From Aquimarina macrocephali JAMB N27 (GTDB lineage Bacteria > Bacteroidota > Bacteroidia > Flavobacteriales > Flavobacteriaceae), in contig NZ_JACA01000005.1 of assembly GCF_000520995.1 (NCBI RefSeq), positions 186,001 through 250,000 of the forward strand: a stretch of DNA of 64,000 nt, written 5' to 3'. Below the pieces are notes generated by a model, which saw only the letters and a program-made list of their open reading frames with translations, was not told where the DNA came from and searched no databases. The stretch's first letter is position 1. Every line of letters begins with the position of its first letter. Positions 43,675-50,651 of the stretch are shown here, piece by piece. The position numbers and the translations under genes were made by a program.

Positions 43675-43692
43675 TTGAAATGATCGTTTCAA
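43675..43692 (-). promoter_or_regulatory. Putative TetR operator upstream of tetR
   Basis: TTGAAATGATCGTTTCAA differs at two positions from the SDR operator (43052-43069). It ends 8 bp before the tetR start codon, fitting autorepression. Confidence 0.7.
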
Positions 43693-43738
43693 AAATAATT
43701 AAAATTTGCAACGCATATTGTTATAAAAATCATAAAAT

Positions 43739-44266
43739 TTATAAAACCAGTTTCATCATCATATCCGTTTGGAGATCTGTTCCCAGCATAAATTGGTGGG
43801 TATCAAAGATTTTAAAACCATTTCTTTTATAAAACTTTATTGCTCCAAGGTTTTTCTCCCAGACTCCTAGCCAGATAAACTCAATAGACTTTTCTTTTGC
43901 TATTTGTAAAACCTTTTGAAAGAGTAATTGTCCAATTTTTTTCCCCTGATGCTCCTTTACCACATATATCCGTTCTATTTCCAGGGCACTGCCTTCTACA
44001 GGTTCTGTTTGGGCATTACCAGAGTTTATTTTTATATATCCTGCAACTTGGTTATTAATCCATGCAAAGTAAAATTTAGATTTTGGATTATGAAGCTCTT
44101 CTGCAATGTTATCTAAAGTGAATTTTTCATCAAGGTAACTACTAATATTTTCTTCTGTGTTATGAGGAGGTCCAAAAGCATCATAAAATGTCTGACGCCC
44201 GATATCCAGTAATTTATGGCTATCCTTAGGCTGTACTGGTTTGATTTGAATTTCTTTCAACATCAT
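43739..44266 (-). CDS. GNAT family N-acetyltransferase
   Basis: A 175-residue acyltransferase. Motif A is IERIYVVKEHQGKKIGQLLFQKVLQIAKEK (about 93-122), and motif B GVWEKNLGAIKFYKRNGFKIFDTHQF (about 130-155). The double MM start leaves one-residue uncertainty. It resembles PaiA-type spermidine/spermine acetyltransferases in length and IERIYV motif, but the substrate is not established. It is upstream of tetR by 71 bp on the same strand. Confidence 0.9.
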   Translation of the reverse strand: MMLKEIQIKPVQPKDSHKLLDIGRQTFYDAFGPPHNTEENISSYLDEKFTLDNIAEELHNPKSKFYFAWINNQVAGYIKINSGNAQTEPVEGSALEIERIYVVKEHQGKKIGQLLFQKVLQIAKEKSIEFIWLGVWEKNLGAIKFYKRNGFKIFDTHQFMLGTDLQTDMMMKLVL

Positions 44267-44373
44267 TTTGACTATAAATTAATGTTACATAGTAGGTATA
44301 CTCATTTTTAGAATGGTATACATTTACAAGTCATAACATTTGTTTGATGAACTATAATTATACGTGCTAAAAG

Positions 44374-44404
44374 ACCGAAGTGGACTTATCATTTCGGTTT
44401 TTTT
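44374..44404. terminator. Intrinsic terminator between GNAT and NlpC/P60 genes
   Basis: ACCGAAGTG (44374-44382) pairs with CATTTCGGT (44390-44398) with one G-U, 7-nt loop, followed by a T-run (44398-44404). Although the T-run is on the plus strand, position beyond the NlpC/P60 stop suggests use on the minus strand where AAAAG gives CTTTT. Confidence 0.65.
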
Positions 44405-44407
44405 AAA

Positions 44408-45157
44408 TTAGATAATACGTTTGATCACTCTTAATTTATGAGTATGTGTGCGTTTTTCGGGGTTATAAATCCCAGTGTGATCTATACGATCTACACGTAC
44501 TTTACCATGAGCATGGATGATGTAATTATCTTTCATTATGATACCCACGTGAGTAATTGCGCCTTCTTCATTATCAAAAAATGCCAGATCTCCAGGTTCA
44601 CTTTCCTCAATAAAACTTAGTGGATCCCCTTGCGTTGCTTGTTGAGATGCATCTCTTAACAACTTATAACCATTAAGTTTATATACCATTTGAGAAAACC
44701 CGCTACAATCAATACCAAAATTTGTTTTTCCCCCCCACAGGTATGGAGCATTAAGAAATAGAAAAGCGGTATCCACTATATTTTCTTTGGATTGTTTTTC
44801 TACAATTGTGGTCCCTTCATATTGATGGCTAAAAAAATCCAATGCTTTTAGAGAAGCTCCGAGAGGGATAGGCATTAGTTGATTATCATCACAACTCACA
44901 AATTCGACCATATCTCCCACCATGCAGAGGGGGTGTTCATCAAATTTGTTATACTCTTCTTCGGTGATTTCTATGTATTGTTTGTTATCAACCCAGCCTT
45001 CGTAATGATCAAAGGCCAAACGAACTTTACTCCATTTTTTACGTTTTTCTAACACCTTAAAATGTTCGCCATACAATATTTGGGAAACCATTTCACTGGG
45101 ATCCTGAGGCTCGAAACGTAATGGGACAATACTTAGATTACAAATACCGTATTGCAT
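44408..45157 (-). CDS. NlpC/P60 family cell-wall endopeptidase with SH3-like domain
   Basis: A 249-residue C40 peptidase without an obvious signal peptide. Bacterial SH3-like repeats occupy about residues 1-110 (YGEHFKVLEKRKKWSKVRLAFDHYEGWVD), and the catalytic domain follows: C151 in GIDCSGFSQMVYKLNG, His in GAITHVGIIMKDNYIIHAHG. It should cleave the gamma-D-Glu-diamino-acid bond of peptidoglycan stem peptides, like YkfC. The absence of a clear export signal suggests a role in recycling muropeptides in the cytoplasm, though this is inference. Confidence 0.92.
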   Translation of the reverse strand: MQYGICNLSIVPLRFEPQDPSEMVSQILYGEHFKVLEKRKKWSKVRLAFDHYEGWVDNKQYIEITEEEYNKFDEHPLCMVGDMVEFVSCDDNQLMPIPLGASLKALDFFSHQYEGTTIVEKQSKENIVDTAFLFLNAPYLWGGKTNFGIDCSGFSQMVYKLNGYKLLRDASQQATQGDPLSFIEESEPGDLAFFDNEEGAITHVGIIMKDNYIIHAHGKVRVDRIDHTGIYNPEKRTHTHKLRVIKRII

Positions 45158-45224
45158 GAATTTTTATAGAAAATAGACGAATAAACGTCAGATATTAGAC
45201 AATTACATTGAGATTCAGAAGAAC

Positions 45225-45259
45225 AAAGTTAAGGGTAGAAGGTTCTTGCCCTTAACTTT
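45225..45259 (-). terminator. Hairpin terminator after the thiolase gene
   Basis: AAAGTTAAGGG (45225-45235) pairs with CCCTTAACTTT (45249-45259), 13-nt loop; it lies 17 bp after the thiolase stop on the minus strand. Confidence 0.7.
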
Positions 45260-45276
45260 TATTTCCTGATTTACAA

Positions 45277-46455
45277 TTATACTCTTTCGATTACCATAGC
45301 CGATGCACCACCACCACCATTACAGATAGCTGCAGCACCGATCTTGGCGTTATTTTGTTCTAATACATTGATTAGAGTAATCAATATTCGTACTCCAGAA
45401 CATCCTAGAGGATGTCCCAGGGAAACGGCACCACCATTTACATTGGTATTAGTATCATTAAGTCCTAGGATTTTTTGATTAGCTAATCCAACAACAGAGA
45501 ATGCTTCGTTAAATTCAAAGAAATCTACATCATCAAGAGCGATTCCTGCTTTTTCTATTGCTTTTGGTAATGCTTTTGCAGGAGCAGTAGTAAACCATTT
45601 TGGTTCTTGCGCAGCATCAGCATAACTTTTTATTTTTACAAGAGGTTCTAATCCAAGTTCTTTAGCTTTTTCGGCACTCATAACAACAACCGCTCCGGCT
45701 CCGTCATTAATTGTAGAAGCATTTGCAGCAGTAACTGTTCCTTCTTTAGAAAAAGCAGGGCGTAAAGTAGGTATCTTTTCCATTTTTACGTTTTTATACT
45801 CTTCATCTTCAGTAATCATAACTGGTTCCCCACGACGTTGTGGTACTGCTACAGGAACTACTTCATTATTAAATTTACCATCTGCCCAAGCCTTTGCAGA
45901 ACGTTCATAGGATTGGATAGCAAATGCATCCTGATCTTCTCTACTAAAATTATGTTCTGTTGCACAAAGGTCTGCACAAACTCCCATTGCATTATGGTCA
46001 TAAGCATCTACTAATCCATCTCTCTGCATACCATCTTCCATAGTCTGAGGTCCAAATTTATGTCCCGCTCTTAATCGCACATAATGAGGTATTAAACTCA
46101 TATTTTCCATTCCTCCGGCAACCACAATATCTGCATCACCCAAAGCAATAGTTTGTGCAGCGTGCATAACAGCTTTCATACCGCTAGAACATACTTTATT
46201 TACAGTTGTACAAGGAACAGTATCTTTGATACCTGCTCCTAATGCAGCTTGTCTGGCTGGAGCTTGACCGTTTCCGGCCTGAACTGCATTACCCATAAAT
46301 ACCTCCTGAACTAATGAAGGGTCCAGATTTATTTTATCTAATGCACCTTTGATTGCAGTGGCTCCCAATTGAGTAGCTGGAACGGTAGACAGGCTACCCA
46401 TAAAACTTCCAATTGGTGTACGTACCGCAGATACGATTACTACTTCTTTACTCAT
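45277..46455 (-). CDS. Acetyl-CoA C-acyltransferase (thiolase)
   Basis: A 392-residue thiolase. The acyl-binding Cys is C89 in NKVCSSGMKAV; the His of GGAVSLGHPLGCSG (about 348) and Cys of AICNGGGGASAMVIERV (about 378) complete the active site. It either condenses two acetyl-CoA to acetoacetyl-CoA or cleaves 3-ketoacyl-CoA in beta-oxidation; the short chain form fits acetoacetyl-CoA thiolase (AtoB). No beta-oxidation partner genes are adjacent. The terminator at 45225-45259 follows. Confidence 0.94.
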   Translation of the reverse strand: MSKEVVIVSAVRTPIGSFMGSLSTVPATQLGATAIKGALDKINLDPSLVQEVFMGNAVQAGNGQAPARQAALGAGIKDTVPCTTVNKVCSSGMKAVMHAAQTIALGDADIVVAGGMENMSLIPHYVRLRAGHKFGPQTMEDGMQRDGLVDAYDHNAMGVCADLCATEHNFSREDQDAFAIQSYERSAKAWADGKFNNEVVPVAVPQRRGEPVMITEDEEYKNVKMEKIPTLRPAFSKEGTVTAANASTINDGAGAVVVMSAEKAKELGLEPLVKIKSYADAAQEPKWFTTAPAKALPKAIEKAGIALDDVDFFEFNEAFSVVGLANQKILGLNDTNTNVNGGAVSLGHPLGCSGVRILITLINVLEQNNAKIGAAAICNGGGGASAMVIERV

Positions 46456-46746
46456 TATTTATGTTTTAAAAATGTGTGTATTGATTTTTGCGAATTTAGT
46501 GATTTTTAAAGGATATGCATAGCGAAGTTACTAACAAGAATACAAATGTGGTACTGACTTATTTTTTATTACTTTTGAGTAATTTTATATAATAATACTT
46601 GTGAAACGAACAAGAGTAAAGTTTTGCCATTGCATTTTGTGAATTATGAACTAAAATGTTTGATAGGAGAACAACGCTATGAAGACTTTACAAGTAATAT
46701 TAAATTTTTAATCAATGAACTATAATTGATTAAAAAAGGCAATATC

Positions 46747-48792
46747 ATGAAAAGATTTTTAAATAGATTATATAAAAGGCAATCCTCTATATATAGGATT
46801 TTTCTTTTTCTATGTACTACAGCACTCATTGTATATTTATTCCCTAAAGGAGGGATATTTAAATACGAATTTACAAAAGGTAAACCTTGGCAATATGAGA
46901 ATTTATATGCTCCTTTTGATTTTGCCATTGCAAAAACCGAAGCAGAAATTGAAGCAGAGAAAAAACGAATTAATGATGATGTAATTCCTTATTTTGAGTA
47001 TGATACTATAATTGCTAATACGGCTAAAGAATCTTATGATAATGCATTTTCTAATTACTTAAAAGTACTTGATCAAAGCGGCAGTAGAGATCAGGCAAAA
47101 CTTTTTGGTAGAATATTGCTAAATGATATATATAGACATGGAGTTTTACAGGAAAAATACTCTTATGATGATGACAGGCAAATTTTTTTAAATAAAGGAA
47201 ATACGGCAGAAGCAATAACATATGGCCAAATTCTAACCTCTGATGTTTTAACCAAAACAATTAATTCTCGTATTAATAAGAGTGAATATACGAAGTTTAA
47301 AAGTGATTATGTAGCTCTTTTTTATGACTTGGTAAAACCAAATGTTAGACTAAATAATAAGCTAACAGAGAGTACTTTAGAGATAGAATTAGAGAAAGTT
47401 CTTACTACAAGAGGAGGTGTGTCCAGAGGGAGTAGGATTATAGCCAAAGGAGAGGTAGTAGAAGGAGATGAGCTGCAAATATTAAATTCGTTAAAAGCAG
47501 AATATGAATCCCAGGTTTGGAGTGATAAAAACTTCTATTGGATCGTATTAGGGTATTGCTTATTGGTTTCATTAGCACTTATGATGCTTCTATTGTTTAT
47601 TAAAAAATATCGATCAGATATATATGAAAACAATACTCAGGTAACTTTTATTTTCTTTAATGTTCTTTTCTTGGTATTGATAACCACGTTGGTGGTTAAA
47701 TATCGATCAGATTATATCTATGTTGTTCCTTTGTGTATTCTTCCTTTGGTTCTTAAAGCATTTTTTGATTCGAGATTAGGATTGTTTACTCATGTAATTA
47801 CGGTGCTTATATTAGGGTTTGTTGTCCCTAATAGCTATGAATATACTTTTTTACAAATTATAGCCGGAATTGTAACAATACTAACAATTTCAGAATCTTT
47901 TAAGAGGGCTAATTTATTTATTTCTGTAGGGCAGATCACATTAATTTATATTCTGGCATATATCGCGTTTCATATTATTCATGAAGGTAGTATAAGCAAT
48001 ATCGACTGGATTACAGTTGGATTGTTTGTGATAAGTGGGTTTGCAACTCTTATAGTACATCCTTTAATCTATGCTTACGAAAAGATTTTTGGATTGATTT
48101 CTGATGTTTCACTATTAGAGCTTAGTGATACAAATTCTGTTTTACTTAAGGAATTGTCTAATAAAGCACCAGGAACATTTCACCATTCTCTTAATGTGGC
48201 TAATATTGCAGAAGCTGCAGCTAATGAAATAGGAGCTAATGCAATGCTGGTAAGGGTAGGAGCATTGTATCATGATATTGGTAAGATGGCAAATCCTACA
48301 TATTTTACCGAAAATCAATCTGCCTCTGGTAATGCACATGATGTATTATCTCCAAAAGAGAGTGCAAAAATTATTATTGATCACGTGATAAGAGGTATAG
48401 AGATAGCCAAAAAAAATAACTTACCTGATCGTGTCATCGATTTTATTAGAACTCACCATGGGACTAGTACTGTTTACTATTTTTATAGTAAAGAAAAAGA
48501 AACTAATGAAAATGTAAATATTGAAGATTTCAGGTATCCCGGGCCAAGACCATTTTCTAAAGAAACTGCCATTTTGATGATGAGTGATAGTGTAGAAGCA
48601 GCTTCAAAAAGTCTTAAAAATCCAACAAGTAGTTTAATTGATTCTTTTGTAGAAAAAATAGTAAGTAAACAAATGGAGGATAATCAGTTCCTGAATGCCA
48701 ATATTACTTTTAAAGAAATTCAACAGATAAAAAAAGTCTTTAAACGTAAATTAACCAATATTTATCATCTTAGAATAGAGTATCCAGAGTAA
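46747..48792 (+). CDS. 7TM-HD receptor-type phosphodiesterase (PgpH-like)
   Basis: About 681 residues when started at ATG 46747 (MKRFLNRLYKRQSSIYRIF); a TTG at 46726 would add seven residues. An N-terminal helix, an extracytoplasmic 7TMR-HDED domain of about 220 residues, seven transmembrane helices (about 255-440) and an HD domain (about 470-660) follow in order. HD motifs: KAPGTFHHSLNVANIAEAAANEIG, VRVGALYHDIGKM, FIRTHHGTSTVYYFY. Its closest known relatives hydrolyse the second messenger c-di-AMP. The external domain suggests that an envelope signal controls turnover. No other c-di-AMP gene is in the window. Confidence 0.93.
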   Translation: MKRFLNRLYKRQSSIYRIFLFLCTTALIVYLFPKGGIFKYEFTKGKPWQYENLYAPFDFAIAKTEAEIEAEKKRINDDVIPYFEYDTIIANTAKESYDNAFSNYLKVLDQSGSRDQAKLFGRILLNDIYRHGVLQEKYSYDDDRQIFLNKGNTAEAITYGQILTSDVLTKTINSRINKSEYTKFKSDYVALFYDLVKPNVRLNNKLTESTLEIELEKVLTTRGGVSRGSRIIAKGEVVEGDELQILNSLKAEYESQVWSDKNFYWIVLGYCLLVSLALMMLLLFIKKYRSDIYENNTQVTFIFFNVLFLVLITTLVVKYRSDYIYVVPLCILPLVLKAFFDSRLGLFTHVITVLILGFVVPNSYEYTFLQIIAGIVTILTISESFKRANLFISVGQITLIYILAYIAFHIIHEGSISNIDWITVGLFVISGFATLIVHPLIYAYEKIFGLISDVSLLELSDTNSVLLKELSNKAPGTFHHSLNVANIAEAAANEIGANAMLVRVGALYHDIGKMANPTYFTENQSASGNAHDVLSPKESAKIIIDHVIRGIEIAKKNNLPDRVIDFIRTHHGTSTVYYFYSKEKETNENVNIEDFRYPGPRPFSKETAILMMSDSVEAASKSLKNPTSSLIDSFVEKIVSKQMEDNQFLNANITFKEIQQIKKVFKRKLTNIYHLRIEYPE

Positions 48793-48849
48793 TCCTTAGA
48801 CTTGGATACTGATTATCGAAGTAGTGATTACTATAGTTTCAATGATCAA

Positions 48850-49131
48850 TTACTCAGTCTTCTTCAAGTATTTTTGATCCATCCAAAAAGTTCCAAAAGG
48901 GATAATAGAGCAAGCCAAAACAATCATAAGCGTTTTGATGTTCCATTTTTTTTCTGGTTTCACAAGAAATGCAAATACAATATAAATTAGGAAAAGAAAC
49001 CCATGAGCCATTCCTATAATTTGATTAGGTTCTGGAGATTCAAAAATATATTTTAATGGCATAGTTACAAAAAGGATAAGTAGGTATGAAATACCCTCAA
49101 GGTAGCTTATTAGTCTGAAACTGGTAATCAT
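48850..49131 (-). CDS. DUF3817 membrane protein
   Basis: A 93-residue protein with three hydrophobic helices. FRLISYLEGISYLLILFVTMPLKYIF...IGMAHGFLFLIYIVFAF is the DUF3817 pattern, with Arg/Glu and a His in membrane positions. Function unknown. It is downstream of the MscS-like gene by 18 bp on the same strand, so they form an operon, and convergent with the 7TM-HD gene. Confidence 0.88.
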   Translation of the reverse strand: MITSFRLISYLEGISYLLILFVTMPLKYIFESPEPNQIIGMAHGFLFLIYIVFAFLVKPEKKWNIKTLMIVLACSIIPFGTFWMDQKYLKKTE

Positions 49132-49149
49132 AAAATTATTGGTGTTAAG

Positions 49150-50388
49150 TTATTTTTCTGAAGTATAATTTAATTCGAATACTTCTAGATTAAAATATGG
49201 TATAGCAGATAGTAAATGGTCAAAAATATCTGCCATTATTTGCTCATAGTTTTTCCAAACTTTATTATTACTAAAAGCATATATTTCTAAAGGTGTTCCT
49301 TGTGCAGAAGGAGGTAGTTGACGACTCATAATAGTCATTTCTTTATTGATAAACGGATGATTTTCTAGATATAATTCTACATACATTCTAAAAACCCCCA
49401 TATTAGTCAGGTTTCTTCCATTCATCAATACACTTTTATCAATCTTAGATTCCTGGTTATAAGAGTCTATATCTTGTTGAATTCTAGTAAGGTAAGATTC
49501 AATAAGTTCAATTTTTTTTAATTTATTGAGATCGTCTTCAGATAAAAATGAAATGCTGGATGTTTTGATTAACAATGCTCTTTTAATTCTTCTTCCGCCA
49601 GAATTCATCATACCTCTCCAGTTTTTAAATGACTGTGATGTAAGATAATATGTTGGGATTGTAGTGATAGTTTTGTCAAAATTCTGAACTTTTACTGAAG
49701 ATAGATTAATCTCGATCACGTCTCCATCGGCTCCATATTTTTGCATAGTGATCCAATCCCCAATTCTAACGGTATCATTTACTGCTACTTGTATACTTGC
49801 AACAAACCCCAGAATTGTGTCTTTAAAAATTAGAAGAATAACTGCCGACATTGCTCCAAGAGCTGTTAAGAATGTCCATATTGATTTTCCTGTCATTGAC
49901 GAGAATACCAGAATAGCTCCTATAAACCATACAAATATCATAAATACCTGTACATAGCTATCGATGGGTTTATCTCTAAAAGAATCTAAAGATTTTAAAA
50001 AATCTCTAAACGTTCTAAGGATACTTCTTAAAATCCATATTGTCAATACAATAACCATGATGTTAAACAGGATTTCTAAGTATTTTTCTGCTGTAGGAAA
50101 AGCAATAAATAGCATAGGAACAATCCATACTGTTAGTGATAATGGTACTATATGTGCCAGGTAATCAAAAGTTTTATTTTTGACTAAATAATCGTCGAAA
50201 GTATTTTTAGATTTTGAAGCATAACTTTTAAAGATGGCTACAATAACTTTTTTCATTACAAAATCTAATACAAAAAGTACAATTACCAGAATGCATATTC
50301 CTATAAGAAGGTTTAAGTATTCTGCTGTATTTTCTGAAATACCTTTTGAAACAAGAAGGTTGTAGAAGTAACGGGTTAAATCTTTCAT
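49150..50388 (-). CDS. MscS family mechanosensitive ion channel
   Basis: A 412-residue inner-membrane channel. About four transmembrane helices at the N-terminus lead to the pore helix FLTALGAMSAVILLIFKDTILGFVASIQVAVNDTVRIGDWITM (about 172-215), the typical TM3 to beta-domain junction, followed by cytoplasmic domain with VQNFDKTITTIPTYYLTSQSFKNWRGM. The channel should relieve turgor on hypo-osmotic shock. It is most like the longer YbdG-type MscS-like channels, not the 286-residue MscS. It shares an operon with DUF3817. Confidence 0.92.
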   Translation of the reverse strand: MKDLTRYFYNLLVSKGISENTAEYLNLLIGICILVIVLFVLDFVMKKVIVAIFKSYASKSKNTFDDYLVKNKTFDYLAHIVPLSLTVWIVPMLFIAFPTAEKYLEILFNIMVIVLTIWILRSILRTFRDFLKSLDSFRDKPIDSYVQVFMIFVWFIGAILVFSSMTGKSIWTFLTALGAMSAVILLIFKDTILGFVASIQVAVNDTVRIGDWITMQKYGADGDVIEINLSSVKVQNFDKTITTIPTYYLTSQSFKNWRGMMNSGGRRIKRALLIKTSSISFLSEDDLNKLKKIELIESYLTRIQQDIDSYNQESKIDKSVLMNGRNLTNMGVFRMYVELYLENHPFINKEMTIMSRQLPPSAQGTPLEIYAFSNNKVWKNYEQIMADIFDHLLSAIPYFNLEVFELNYTSEK

Positions 50389-50419
50389 GAATGTCTGGTA
50401 CTAAAATTCATGCAAAAAT

Positions 50420-50629
50420 ATGATTCTAGCTTTTGATAAAGTAAATAAAACGAAAGATTTTGTTTTTTTTAAGATTATAGAAGAAGTAAGGAAACCTGAA
50501 AAGTTTATTTTTCTGCCATTTAAAGCAGAGTCGATGGACAATCATCTTTTACTATTAGTATATTTCGACTCTGCTCAATATGACAGAATGGATGTTTTTT
50601 TGGATAATATTCAAAACAATCCATTCTAA
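50420..50629 (+). CDS. Possible small orphan protein
   Basis: A 69-residue frame (MILAFDKVNKTKDFVFFKII...FLDNIQNNPF), starting with ATG 31 bp from the divergent MscS gene. The composition, with LFLPFKAESMDNHLLLLVYFDSAQYDRM, looks protein-like, but there is no known family, no signal peptide and no clear promoter. A real but lineage-specific gene is possible. Confidence 0.35.
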   Translation: MILAFDKVNKTKDFVFFKIIEEVRKPEKFIFLPFKAESMDNHLLLLVYFDSAQYDRMDVFLDNIQNNPF

Positions 50630-50651
50630 TATAATTAGATCTAAGTTGTTA

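Noticed and set aside
46620-46710. Short plus-strand frame beginning GTG before the 7TM-HD gene
   Set aside because: Only 28 codons, no family or signal, and a non-ATG start.
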